Positions 48,901-57,740 of a stretch of DNA of 58,134 nt are shown here, one piece after another. The position numbers and the translations under genes are program-made. The stretch spans positions 1-58,134 of the forward strand of contig NZ_VCKY01000037.1 of the NCBI RefSeq assembly GCF_005889735.1, written 5' to 3'. This DNA comes from Nonomuraea turkmeniaca (GTDB taxonomy: Bacteria; Actinomycetota; Actinomycetes; Streptosporangiales; Streptosporangiaceae). Position 1 is the stretch's first letter, and each line of letters begins with the position of its first letter. The notes under the pieces were generated by a model. The model did not search any database. It was given only the letters and a program-made list of their open reading frames with translations, and had not been told where the DNA came from.

Positions 48901-49827
48901 TCAGGCCCCTTCCAGCTGGCTGTGGGTCGCATCCCGGCCGCCGAGCCGGCGCAGCAGCAGCGCCAGGCCCAGGCCCACCAGGACGAGGATCACAGCGATC
49001 GCGCTCGCCGGGCCCATCAGGTTCGCCTGGAATCCCCTCTTGTACATCTCCAGCGCGAGCACCCGGGTGGCGTCCCCGGGGCCGCCCGCGGTGAGCACGA
49101 AGATCAGGTCGAAGAAGACCAGCGAGCCCACGACCATCAGGGTCGAGGACGTGATGATCGTGTACTTGAGCTGGGGCAGGGTGATGTTGAAGAACATGCG
49201 GACCCGGCCGGCGCCGTCGATCTCGGCGGCCTCGTACATCGAGCGCGGGATCTGGCGCACGCCGCCCTGGTAGATCAGCGAGTGGAACGGGATGAACTGC
49301 CACGAAACCACGAAGATGACGACGCCCATGGCGAGGGCCGGCTCACCGAGCCAGTCCTGCACGAGGATCGGGATCCCCAGCCCGGCGCCGAGCCCGAAGT
49401 TCGGGTCCAGCAGCGCCTTGTAGGTGATCGCGATGGCCGCCGAGCTGAGCAGCAGCGGGATGAAGTACACCACCGCGATCACCGCGCGATAGCGCTGAGA
49501 GCCGGCCAGGAACGTGCCGAGCAGGATGCTCGCCGGTGTCTGCACCGCCCACGACAGCGCGATGACCAGGAACGTCACCCACAACGCGTGCGGCAGCCCG
49601 GGATCGGTGAGCACCGCGCGCCAGCTGTCGAAGCCGGACAGGCGGATCTCGCCGAGCCCGTCCCAGGTGGTGAAGCTGAGTGCGAAGACCCCGATGAGCG
49701 GGATCACGCCGAAGGCGACGAAGAGCAGCAGCGCCGGCAGGGCCAGCCAGGCCAGGCCGCGTCCCTGGCCGCCCGGTACGGCGGTCAGGGACGCTTTCCC
49801 TCCAGGGGCGATCGGGGGAACAGTCAC
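48901..49827 (-). CDS. Carbohydrate ABC transporter permease (MalF/BxlF-like)
   Basis: A 308-residue CUT1-type permease: WLALPALLLFVAFGVIPLIG, FALSFTTWDGLGEIRLSGFD, YRAVIAVVYFIPLLLSSAAI, the EAA loop IPRSMYEAAEIDGAGRVRMF and FNITLPQLKYTIITSS, then VFVLTAGGPG-like ending LIFVLTAGGPGDATRVLALE. The GTG at 49827 was chosen because it overlaps the stop of the binding-protein gene by 4 bases and the hydrophobic core starts 30 residues later; the longer frame upstream is a shadow. Confidence 0.92.
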   Translation of the reverse strand: MTVPPIAPGGKASLTAVPGGQGRGLAWLALPALLLFVAFGVIPLIGVFALSFTTWDGLGEIRLSGFDSWRAVLTDPGLPHALWVTFLVIALSWAVQTPASILLGTFLAGSQRYRAVIAVVYFIPLLLSSAAIAITYKALLDPNFGLGAGLGIPILVQDWLGEPALAMGVVIFVVSWQFIPFHSLIYQGGVRQIPRSMYEAAEIDGAGRVRMFFNITLPQLKYTIITSSTLMVVGSLVFFDLIFVLTAGGPGDATRVLALEMYKRGFQANLMGPASAIAVILVLVGLGLALLLRRLGGRDATHSQLEGA

Positions 49828-51182
49828 TTGCCGATGACCTCGTTGAGATTCGTGGCGAACTGCTGCGGCGACACCGACATCTGGAACAGCTTGGCGATGT
49901 TGTCCAGCAGGACCTCGGCCGCGGTCGGGCTGAGCGCCTGGTCCCAGGACTGCTGGAAGGACTTGGCGTTGCTGGCGGTGTCGTAGACGAACTTCTGCCA
50001 CGGCCCCTGCTCGGAGGAGCCGAACTCCGCGTCGATGCCCTTGACGATCGGCACTTGGGTGATGCTGACCCAGTCCTTGGACTGCGGTTCGGAGTTCATC
50101 TCCTCAAGGAAGAACTTCTTGGCGATGTCCTTCGCCTCCGGCGTCGCCTTGGAGGAGATCGACATGTACTGGGCCGGGTTGCCCACGGTGTTGCCCGGGT
50201 CGCCCTTGCCGCCCTGCACCGCCGGGAAGTTCATGTAGCCGAGGTTGCCGCCGGAGACGAAGTCGCCGCCGTCGGTGTTCATCGACCCGTACGTCCAGCC
50301 GCCGTGCAGCATCATCGCGGCCTTGCCGGTGTAGAGCAGCGCCTGATCGGCGTTGGAGTCGGCGGTGATCGACGAGAAACCCTTGACGAAGCCGTTCGCC
50401 TTGATCAGGTCCTGTATCTTCGTCAGTGCGTCGATGGCGGCCGGGTTGTTCCAGGCGTCCTTCTCGCCGTCGTAGATGGCCTGGAAGACCTCGGGGCCGC
50501 CGATCCGGTCGAAGAGGAACTCCAGCCACATCATGTTCGTCCAGCGCGACTGCCCGCCGAGAGAGAGCGGCGCGATCCCCGCGGCGTTGAACTTCTTGAC
50601 CAGGTCCATGATGTCGCCCCACTCCTGCGGGGGCTGCGCGCCGACCTTGTCGAAGAGCTTCTTGTTGTAGAAGAAGACGATCGGCGTCACGGCCTCGACA
50701 GGCACCGCGTAGATCTTGCCGTCGACCGTGGCCGCGCCGAAGGAGGACGGGAACAGCCGGTCCTTGTAGGCCGCGTTCTGGTCGAACCACGAGGTCAGGT
50801 CATCGACCTGCCCCGCCTGCACGTAGCTGCGCAGGCCGCCGCCGCCCCAGCCCCAGATGATGGTGGGGGCCTCGCCCGCGCCGATCGCTGTCTTGATCTT
50901 CGTCTTGAAGGCGTCGTTCTGCATGGTGGTCGTTGCGATCGTGCTGCTGGGGTTGGCCTTGTTGAAGCGCTCCACCGCGCGTCGCCGCACGCCTTCGTTC
51001 GGCTCAACGCTGAGGTACCAGTAAGTGGCCTTGCCGGCGGCGCTGCCGGTGCTGGTGCCGGGCCCGCCACCGGCGCCCGTCTGGGTGGGTCCGGAGCCGC
51101 CGCAGGCCGCCAGGGCGGCCCCGAGGGGAAGGCCCATGGAGAGGCTGAGGAAGGTACGGCGAGAGGTTGACCTGGGCTCCAC
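49824..51182 (-). CDS. Sugar ABC transporter substrate-binding lipoprotein (BxlE-like)
   Basis: A 452-residue extracytoplasmic binding protein. The N-terminus has a twin-arginine motif SRRTFLSLSMGLPLGAALAA followed by Cys, so it may be a Tat lipoprotein. The body is a family 1 (maltose-type) binding fold: YWYLSVEPNEGVRRRAVERF, AVPVEAVTPIVFFYNKKLFD, PPQEWGDIMDLVKKFNAAGI, GKAAMMLHGGWTYGSM and FPAVQGGKGDPGNTVGNPAQ. GTG 51182 is preceded by GGAG; a longer frame upstream lacks a site and crosses the promoter. Divergent from a GH3 enzyme and sharing an operator-like sequence with it, as in bxl (xylobiose) loci. Confidence 0.9.
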   Translation of the reverse strand: MEPRSTSRRTFLSLSMGLPLGAALAACGGSGPTQTGAGGGPGTSTGSAAGKATYWYLSVEPNEGVRRRAVERFNKANPSSTIATTTMQNDAFKTKIKTAIGAGEAPTIIWGWGGGGLRSYVQAGQVDDLTSWFDQNAAYKDRLFPSSFGAATVDGKIYAVPVEAVTPIVFFYNKKLFDKVGAQPPQEWGDIMDLVKKFNAAGIAPLSLGGQSRWTNMMWLEFLFDRIGGPEVFQAIYDGEKDAWNNPAAIDALTKIQDLIKANGFVKGFSSITADSNADQALLYTGKAAMMLHGGWTYGSMNTDGGDFVSGGNLGYMNFPAVQGGKGDPGNTVGNPAQYMSISSKATPEAKDIAKKFFLEEMNSEPQSKDWVSITQVPIVKGIDAEFGSSEQGPWQKFVYDTASNAKSFQQSWDQALSPTAAEVLLDNIAKLFQMSVSPQQFATNLNEVIGK

Positions 51183-51295
51183 GCTGATCTCCGTAACTGA
51201 ACGCCGGGGGGTTTCCGTGCGGCTCGTTTGATCGTCGGATGGGATGGGCGGGCGGCCGGGGAGCCGTCGCCTGCACTTCTCCTTCAGAGTTAGCT

Positions 51296-51495
51296 TGTCG
51301 AAACATTTGCGACATGCCGCGTGGCACGCCAATCTAAGTTTCGGGATTGTGCCTGTCAAGACCCCGTCGTTCCAGAGCCGCTCCCTATTCACGGAGGGCC
51401 TGTGTAAAGTACGCTGACGCGGCGTTCAGCTGGTCATCTGGTGTCGAGGAGGTCTCGTTCACAGGTCGCTCACAACGTCGAAACATTTCGAAATA
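51296..51495. promoter_or_regulatory. Divergent promoter with two copies of GTCGAAACATTT
   Basis: GTCGAAACATTTGCGAC (51297-51313, flanked by T and A as TGTCG/CGACA arms) faces the transporter, and GTCGAAACATTTCGAAA (51477-51493) faces the GH3 gene. Both are interrupted palindromes of the CGAA-N-TTCG kind, like sites bound by LacI-type repressors of xylo-oligosaccharide operons. The LacI gene at the end of the GH3 operon is the obvious candidate. Confidence 0.72.
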
Positions 51496-51528
51496 ATCAC
51501 GATGCACATCGCCTTGAAGGAGCAGCAG

Positions 51529-53946
51529 ATGACGGCTGTAGATCGGACGCCCGCGGTGGATGGTGTGCTTCGTCCGTGGCAGGATCCGACCCTTCCCGTG
51601 GCTGACCGGGTCGATGCCCTCCTTGAGGAGATGACCCTGGAGGAGAAGGTCGGCCAGCTAGGCAGCCGGTGGATCGGCAATGACATGCAGCACGAGCCGG
51701 TGGCCGACGACGCCGAGACGTTGAACGTCGCGCCGATGCAGGACGTGTTCGCGGCATCGGGGACGGTTCCCTTCGACGAGGCGATCCGCCACGGGCTCGG
51801 TCACATCACCCGGGTGCACGGCAGCGCCCCGGTGACGGCCCAGGAGGGCGCGGCCGAGGTGGTGCGGCTGCAGCGTGCGGTCATCGAGCGGTCCAGGCTG
51901 GGCATCCCGGCCATCGTGCACGAGGAGTGCCTGACCGGGTTCACGACGTACGGGGCGACCGTCTATCCCGCGGCCATCGCGTGGGGCGCCACGTTCGACC
52001 CCGGGCTGGTGGAGAGGATGGCGACCGCGATCGGGCGGGACATGGCGGCCGTGGGCGTGCACCAGGGCCTGTCGCCGGTCCTGGACGTGGTGCGCGACTA
52101 CCGGTGGGGGCGGGTCGAGGAGACGATGGGGGAGGACCCGTACCTCGTCTCGATGCTCGCCGCCGCCTACGTGCGCGGGCTGGAGAACGCCGGGATCATC
52201 GCCACGCTGAAGCACTTCGCCGGATACTCGGCCTCGCGGGCGGCCCGCAACCACGGTCCCGTCCCCATGGGGCGGCGCGAGCTGATGGACATGATCCTGC
52301 CGCCGTTCGAGACCGCCATCGCGCTCGGCGGGGCGCGGTCGGTGATGAACTCCTACTCCGACGTGGACGGCGTGCCGGCCGGGGCGGACCCCTGGCTGCT
52401 GACCGAGGTGCTGCGCGAGGGCTGGGGCTTCACCGGGACCGTCGTGTCGGACTACTGGTCGGTCCCGTTCCTGGCGACCATGCACAAGATCGCCGCCGAC
52501 ACCGAGGAGGCCGGCGTGCGGGCGCTGGCCGCCGGGATCGACGTCGAGCTGCCCGACACGCTCGGCTTCGGCCAGCACCTGGTGGAGCGGGTCCGCGGCG
52601 GTGAGATCCCCGAGTCGCTGATCGACCGGGCGGCGCGCCGCCTGCTCACCCAGAAGGTCCAGCTCGGCCTGCTCGACCCGGACTGGACGCCCGAGAAGTC
52701 GGTGGCCGGCGCGGCCGTCGTGGACCTCGACTCGCCGGGCAACCAGGAGCTGGCACGCGAGCTGGCAGAGCGGTCGATCGTGCTGCTCGACGCCGGTGAC
52801 GTGCTGCCGCTCCGTCCCGGACGGTCGGAGCTCCGGAAGATCGCGGTCGTCGGGCCGTGTGCCGACGACCCGCGGACGTTCATGGGCTGCTACGCCTTCC
52901 CCAACCACGTGCTGCCCCGCTACCCCGGCCTAGGCCTCGGCGTCGAGGCGCCCAGCCTGCTCGCCGCCCTCCGCGCCGAGCTGCCGGACGCCGAGGTCGT
53001 CCACGAGCGCGGCTGCGACGTGCAGGGCGGCGACCGCTCCGGCTTCGCCGCCGCGGCCGCCGCGGCCCGCGAGGCGGACCTGTGCGTGGTGGTCGTCGGC
53101 GACCTCGCCGGGCTGTTCGGGCACGGGACCTCGGGAGAGGGCTGCGACGCCGACGACCTGCGGCTGCCCGGCGTTCAGGAGGACCTGCTCGCCGAGCTCG
53201 CCGCCACCGGCACGCCCGTCGTCGTGGTCGTCGTGTCCGGGCGCCCGTACGCGCTGGGCACGGCGCACGAGCTCGCCGCCGGGCTCGTGCAGGCGTTCAT
53301 GCCGGGCGAGCAGGGCGGCGCGGCCATCGCCGGCGTGTTGTCCGGCCGGATCCAGCCCTCCGGCAAGCTGCCGGTGCAGATCCCGCGCGGGCACGGCGGC
53401 CAGCCTGGCACCTACCTGCAGCCGCCGCTGGGCGCCAACAGCCAGGGCATCAGCAACCTCGACCCGACGCCGCTGTTCGCGTTCGGGCATGGCGCCTCCT
53501 ACACCACGTTCGAGGTCGGCGACCTGGAGATCAGCGACGCCGAGGTGCCGACCGACGGCGAGTTCACGGTGAGCGTACAGGTGCGCAACACCGGCGAGCG
53601 GGCCGGCGACGAGGTCGTCCAGCTCTACCTGCACGACGTCGTCGCCCAGGTCACCCGGCCGGTCCGGCAGCTGACCGGGTTCGCGCGGGTCCGGTTGGAG
53701 CCCGGGGCAGGCGCCCGCGTGAGCTTCCACGTGCACGCTGACCGGACGGCCTTCACTGGACGCGACCTGAGGCGCATCGTGGAGCCGGGGGACGTCGAGG
53801 TGCTCGTCGGCAGATCGGCCGCCGACCTGCCGTGCCGGGGCGTCGTACGCCTGACGGGCGCGACGCGGGTCGTCGGCCACGACCGGCGCCTGGTCACCCC
53901 TGTATCGGTCGAGGAGCAGGAGGGAATTGATGCCGGCCAGTCCTAG
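51529..53946 (+). CDS. GH3 beta-glycosidase, beta-xylosidase-like (BxlA-like)
   Basis: An 805-residue cytoplasmic (no signal peptide) GH3 enzyme: MTLEEKVGQLGSRWIGNDMQ, LGIPAIVHEECLTGFTTYGA, VLDVVRDYRWGRVEETMGED, IATLKHFAGYSASRAARNHG, and the nucleophile Asp308 in GTVVSDYWSVPF. The second domain has VVVVVSGRPYALGTAHELAA and a third fibronectin-III-like domain closes the protein. The HEE-x-x-x-GF and GxxxLSPVLDV pattern fits beta-xylosidase/beta-glucosidase enzymes acting on imported oligosaccharides. ATG 51529 has AAGGAG 8 bases upstream; ATG 51502 has none. Overlaps the LacI gene by 17 bases. Confidence 0.93.
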   Translation: MTAVDRTPAVDGVLRPWQDPTLPVADRVDALLEEMTLEEKVGQLGSRWIGNDMQHEPVADDAETLNVAPMQDVFAASGTVPFDEAIRHGLGHITRVHGSAPVTAQEGAAEVVRLQRAVIERSRLGIPAIVHEECLTGFTTYGATVYPAAIAWGATFDPGLVERMATAIGRDMAAVGVHQGLSPVLDVVRDYRWGRVEETMGEDPYLVSMLAAAYVRGLENAGIIATLKHFAGYSASRAARNHGPVPMGRRELMDMILPPFETAIALGGARSVMNSYSDVDGVPAGADPWLLTEVLREGWGFTGTVVSDYWSVPFLATMHKIAADTEEAGVRALAAGIDVELPDTLGFGQHLVERVRGGEIPESLIDRAARRLLTQKVQLGLLDPDWTPEKSVAGAAVVDLDSPGNQELARELAERSIVLLDAGDVLPLRPGRSELRKIAVVGPCADDPRTFMGCYAFPNHVLPRYPGLGLGVEAPSLLAALRAELPDAEVVHERGCDVQGGDRSGFAAAAAAAREADLCVVVVGDLAGLFGHGTSGEGCDADDLRLPGVQEDLLAELAATGTPVVVVVVSGRPYALGTAHELAAGLVQAFMPGEQGGAAIAGVLSGRIQPSGKLPVQIPRGHGGQPGTYLQPPLGANSQGISNLDPTPLFAFGHGASYTTFEVGDLEISDAEVPTDGEFTVSVQVRNTGERAGDEVVQLYLHDVVAQVTRPVRQLTGFARVRLEPGAGARVSFHVHADRTAFTGRDLRRIVEPGDVEVLVGRSAADLPCRGVVRLTGATRVVGHDRRLVTPVSVEEQEGIDAGQS

Positions 53947-54976
53947 ACGCGCCACGCTGGCCACCGTCGCGGCCTCGGCCGGCGTGTCGGTGGCGACCGT
54001 GTCCAAGGTGCTCAACGGTCGCAGCGACGTGGCGCCGGCCACCCGGACCCTCGTGGAGTCGCTGCTGCGGGAGCACGACTATGTCGCGCTGTCGCCGCGC
54101 CGGGGCCTGGCTACTGACGGCGCCGTCGCGACGGACACGGTCGAGGTGCAGTTCGACAACGACTTCAACGCCTACTCCACAGAGATCATCCAGGGTGTGG
54201 TCACCGCCGGGGCCGAGCTCGACGTCGGGGTCGTCGTCAGCGTCAGGAAGAAGATCGACCATGCCGCCGCCTGGGCCCGCGACCTGGTCGCCGCGGGCCG
54301 ACGGGCGCTGATCTCCGTCACGAGCGACCAGCTGACCACCCGGCAGCTGACCGCGCTGTCGCGGGCGCAGCTGCCGCTGGTCGTCATCGACCCGCTCAAC
54401 CTGCCACACGCCCGCCTGACCAGCGTCGGATCGACCAACTTCGCCGGCGGGCTGGCCGCCACCCAGCACCTGCTGTCGCTCGGGCACCGGCGCATCGCCT
54501 ACATCGGCGGGCCGACCACCGCCGCCTGCAACCAGGCGCGGCTGCACGGCTATCGCGCCGCCATGGAGGCGGAAGGAGCGCATGTGCTGCCCGGCTACAC
54601 GCGGTTCGGCCACTTCCGCTACCGGGACGGCCTGGAGCACGGCACGGCCGTGCTCGACCTGCCCGAGCCGCCGACGGCGATCTTCGTCGGCTGCGACGAG
54701 ACCGCGCTCGGCGTCATGGAGGCCGCCCGGGCACGCGGCCTGCGCATCCCCGAGGACCTCAGCATCGTGGGCTTCGACGACACCCAGATCGCCCGGATGG
54801 CCTCGCCGCCGCTGACGACCGTACGCCAGCCGCTGCGCGAGATGGGCGGCGTCGCCCTGCGGACCGCGCTACGCCTCGCGGCCGGCGAGAAGATCGACTC
54901 CCATCACGTCGAGCTGGCCACCGAGCTGATCGTTCGTGGCTCGACCGCGGATGTGACCTGCTCAGAGCATGCCTGA
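53930..54976 (+). CDS. LacI-family transcriptional regulator (BxlR-like)
   Basis: A 348-residue repressor. N-terminal helix-turn-helix ATLATVAASAGVSVATVSKV and hinge LNGRSDVAPATRTLVESLL; sugar-binding lobes with VVIDPLNLPHARLTSVGSTN, LLSLGHRRIAYIGGPTTAAC, PPTAIFVGCDETALGVMEAA and LSIVGFDDTQIARMASPPLT. ATG 53930 has AGGAGGGA upstream within the GH3 gene, and the two are co-transcribed. It probably represses both arms of the divergent locus until an inducing oligosaccharide binds. Confidence 0.95.
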   Translation: MPASPRRATLATVAASAGVSVATVSKVLNGRSDVAPATRTLVESLLREHDYVALSPRRGLATDGAVATDTVEVQFDNDFNAYSTEIIQGVVTAGAELDVGVVVSVRKKIDHAAAWARDLVAAGRRALISVTSDQLTTRQLTALSRAQLPLVVIDPLNLPHARLTSVGSTNFAGGLAATQHLLSLGHRRIAYIGGPTTAACNQARLHGYRAAMEAEGAHVLPGYTRFGHFRYRDGLEHGTAVLDLPEPPTAIFVGCDETALGVMEAARARGLRIPEDLSIVGFDDTQIARMASPPLTTVRQPLREMGGVALRTALRLAAGEKIDSHHVELATELIVRGSTADVTCSEHA

Positions 54977-55021
54977 GAGACGTCCGGCCGGGTAAGAGCC
55001 CCTTGATCGGGGGAGGGGGCC

Positions 55022-56254
55022 GTGGACGACGGGACGCTCGGTGGGCTGCTGCGGGCCAATCACCTGGCCTCGCTGGAGGACCTGCCCGCCCTGGTCGCCG
55101 AGCACGCCGCGCAGGCGGGGCTCACGCACGCCATGCTGTACGTGGCCGACCTGCAACAGCAGTTCCTCGTGCCGCTGCCGGGCCAGTGCGACGAGGCCGG
55201 CAGGCCGCTGGAGCGCATCCCCATCGACACCACCGTCGCCGGCAAGGCCTTCCGCGGCGTCGAGCCGGTCCAGGCCCGCACCGCCACCACCTCGGCCGAG
55301 GGCGGCGAGCCGTTCACCGGGGACGGGCCGCGACGGGTGTGGGTGCCGCTCCTGGACGGCACGGAGCGGATCGGCGTGCTCGGCATGATCGTCAACCACG
55401 CCGACGAGGCCGTCCTGGCGCAGGTGAGCCGGCTGGCCGCCCTGGTCGCCCTGCTGGTGGAGAGCAAGCGCGGCTACAGCGACGTGTACGCCCAGCTCGT
55501 ACGGACCCGGCCGATGGCCCTGTCCGCCGAGGTGTTGTGGAACCTGATGCCCGGCGCGACGTTCGCCAACGACCGGGTCGTGGTCAGCGCCGCGCTGGAG
55601 CCGGCCTACGAGGTGGGCGGGGACGCGTACGACTTCGCGCTCAACGGTGATGTGCTCAGGCTGGCGATCTTCGATGCCATGGGGCACGACACCTCGGCCG
55701 GCCTCACCGCCACCATCGCCATGGGTTGTTTCCGCAAACACCGCCGGGAGGGCGCCGACGTCCTGGCAGCCGGCGATGCCATCGACGAGGCGATCGCCGA
55801 CCACTTCATCGCCACGCGGTTCGCCACGGGCATCCTGGCCGACCTGAACACCCGTACCGGGCGGCTGATCTGGGCCAATCGCGGCCATCCCCCGCCGGTG
55901 GTGCTGCGCCGCGGCCAGATGGTCGCCACGCTGGACGGCGTGTTCGGCACCCCGATGGGACTGAGCCTCGGACTGCCCGCCGACCTCGGCCGCTACCAGC
56001 TGGAGCCGGGGGACCGGCTGCTGCTCTACACCGACGGCGTCATCGAGGCCCAGGATCCCCAGGGGGAGCTGTTCGGGCTGGACCGTTTCATCGACTTCGT
56101 CATCAGGCGCGAGGCCGACGGCGTGCCGGCACCCGAGACGTTGCGCCGGTTGATCAACACCATCCTCGACCACCAGCACGGCTGGCTCCAGGACGACGCG
56201 ACGGTGGTCCTGGTGGAGTGGGGCGCCGAGCAGCAGCACCAGCTGACACCATGA
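55022..56254 (+). CDS. GAF-domain SpoIIE-type PP2C phosphatase
   Basis: A 410-residue cytoplasmic protein. The N-terminal 160 residues look like a GAF sensor (DLPALVAEHAAQAGLTHAML, RRVWVPLLDGTERIGVLGMI). The C-terminal domain is a SpoIIE/PP2C phosphatase: VVSAALEPAYEVGGDAYDFA, LRLAIFDAMGHDTSAGLTAT, LIWANRGHPPPVVLRRG, DRLLLYTDGVIEAQDPQGE and WLQDDATVVLVEW, with the metal Asp residues in place. Such proteins usually dephosphorylate anti-sigma antagonists in partner-switch cascades; no antagonist or anti-sigma gene is adjacent. GTG 55022 follows GGGGGAGGGGG. Confidence 0.92.
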   Translation: MDDGTLGGLLRANHLASLEDLPALVAEHAAQAGLTHAMLYVADLQQQFLVPLPGQCDEAGRPLERIPIDTTVAGKAFRGVEPVQARTATTSAEGGEPFTGDGPRRVWVPLLDGTERIGVLGMIVNHADEAVLAQVSRLAALVALLVESKRGYSDVYAQLVRTRPMALSAEVLWNLMPGATFANDRVVVSAALEPAYEVGGDAYDFALNGDVLRLAIFDAMGHDTSAGLTATIAMGCFRKHRREGADVLAAGDAIDEAIADHFIATRFATGILADLNTRTGRLIWANRGHPPPVVLRRGQMVATLDGVFGTPMGLSLGLPADLGRYQLEPGDRLLLYTDGVIEAQDPQGELFGLDRFIDFVIRREADGVPAPETLRRLINTILDHQHGWLQDDATVVLVEWGAEQQHQLTP

Positions 56255-56272
56255 CCCGCGTCCTCGTGAGAC

Positions 56273-57637
56273 CTAGCGGTCGCTCCACTTGATCTCGTAC
56301 GCCCCCAGAGTGTGCTCCTTGCCGTCCACCGTCGTGGTGACCTCCCCGCCCGTGGTGTTGACCAGCAGCAGCTGCTCGGGCTGGGCCAGCACCCGGACCT
56401 TCGGGTCGGAGGAGGTGACGTCCTGCAGCTCGGCCCCGGCCGGGAACCACTTGGCGAAGGTGCTCACCAGCTGCCCGGTCGGCAGCGGTGCGCCGGACTT
56501 CGGGTTCCACAGGCAGCCCCGGCAGGCGCCCTCCTTGGCCTGCGGGTTCCAGTACAGCGCGGTGGCGGCCCCGCTCTTGGCGAACTCGATCATGGAGGCG
56601 GCCTGGACGGCGAGCCGCTTGTCCTCAGCCCAGGTGGTGCCGTCCTCCGGCTCGAAGTACCACTCCGACCACCAGATCGGCATGTCGTCGGTCTTCTTGC
56701 GCAGCCACTCGGTGACGGCGCTGAACTTGCTCAGCGCGCCGATCTCGTCGGGCAGCAGCTCGTGGGCGTCGGTCGGCGAGGCGCCGTCGACGACGATGAA
56801 GTCGGCGCCCTTCTTGTTCTCGTACCAGTAGTTGAAGGCGTCCAGGACGTTCTGGTTGACCACGCCCCAGTCGCCGCGCAGCTCGGAGTTTCCGCCCTTG
56901 TTGCTGTCGAACCCGATGTACGGGCCGCCGATCTTGGCGTCGGGACGGACCGCCTTCACCGCGTCGTAGACCTTGTTGTACAGATCCGTGTAGCCCTTGT
57001 AGTCCGCGGGCTTGGAGTGGTCCTTCCAGAAACCCTTGAACTCGTTCCAGACCAGGAAGTACTCGACGTCGGGGTACCGCTCGGCGACGGTCCCCGCCAG
57101 CTTGGCGAAGTCGTCGAAGTGCTGCGGGTACGGGGCGTCCTCCAGGTGCTCCGCCCAGCCCTCCTGCGACGTCGGGCCCTCGGGGCCGCCCTTCATCCAG
57201 TCAGGGGCGCAGCACAGGGTGATGATCGGCGTGCCCTTGGACTGCTTCATGAAGTTCGTGCGGCTGTCGAGGTCCTCCCAGAAGTACTGCTGCCGCGTGG
57301 GCTGGGGGTTGAGCGCGCCGAAGCCCATGATGTGCTGGTTCTGCAACATCGGGGTGCGGGCCAGCGACTGGGCCACGCGCTGCTCGAACTGCGGGGTGAC
57401 GTTGTTAGCGCTGGTCCCCGTGTGCGTGAACCCCCAGCGCGGCCAGTCGGCGGCCACCGCCGGCGGCTTCTGCGCCCCGGGGGGAGACTGCGCCGGCGAC
57501 TCCTGTGGCGCGGAGGTCGCGGGATCCGGTCCAGGGGAGGCGGCGGATCCGCAGCTCGCTAAGACCACCGCCAGTGCGGTGACGGCGATCGTCCGGATCG
57601 GCCGCCTCCACATCGACTTGCCGCTATCCGAAGACAC
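56273..57637 (-). CDS. Secreted lipoprotein, GH39-like glycoside hydrolase
   Basis: A 454-residue exported lipoprotein: TIAVTALAVVLASC lipobox, Pro/Ser linker to about residue 60, then a TIM barrel. DVEYFLVWNEFKGFWKDHSK contains the Asn-Glu of clan A acid/base catalysts, and MPIWWSEWYFEPEDGTTW carries a Glu in the nucleophile strand position. TPIITLCCAPDWMKGG and YGLV-unlike DAKIGGPYIGFDSNKG support a GH39/cellulase-like barrel. A small beta domain ends the protein (LLLVNTTGGEVTTTVDGKEH). Likely a xylosidase- or arabinanase-type enzyme held on the membrane, consistent with the oligosaccharide importer nearby. Stop is 19 bases from the convergent phosphatase stop. Confidence 0.8.
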   Translation of the reverse strand: MSSDSGKSMWRRPIRTIAVTALAVVLASCGSAASPGPDPATSAPQESPAQSPPGAQKPPAVAADWPRWGFTHTGTSANNVTPQFEQRVAQSLARTPMLQNQHIMGFGALNPQPTRQQYFWEDLDSRTNFMKQSKGTPIITLCCAPDWMKGGPEGPTSQEGWAEHLEDAPYPQHFDDFAKLAGTVAERYPDVEYFLVWNEFKGFWKDHSKPADYKGYTDLYNKVYDAVKAVRPDAKIGGPYIGFDSNKGGNSELRGDWGVVNQNVLDAFNYWYENKKGADFIVVDGASPTDAHELLPDEIGALSKFSAVTEWLRKKTDDMPIWWSEWYFEPEDGTTWAEDKRLAVQAASMIEFAKSGAATALYWNPQAKEGACRGCLWNPKSGAPLPTGQLVSTFAKWFPAGAELQDVTSSDPKVRVLAQPEQLLLVNTTGGEVTTTVDGKEHTLGAYEIKWSDR

Positions 57638-57740
57638 CTGGGCTCCTCATGATTCGTCAGGCTCAGAGCATCGCACGGACGGCCGCCCGAGCAGTGGTCA
57701 GGGACATGATTCTCAGCGAAGCGTTACTGTCGGCCACTCT

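Noticed and set aside
47739..49094. Plus-strand 451-codon frame opposite the sugar permeases
   Set aside because: Arg/Gln/His/Asp-rich shadow of two clear membrane proteins on the other strand.
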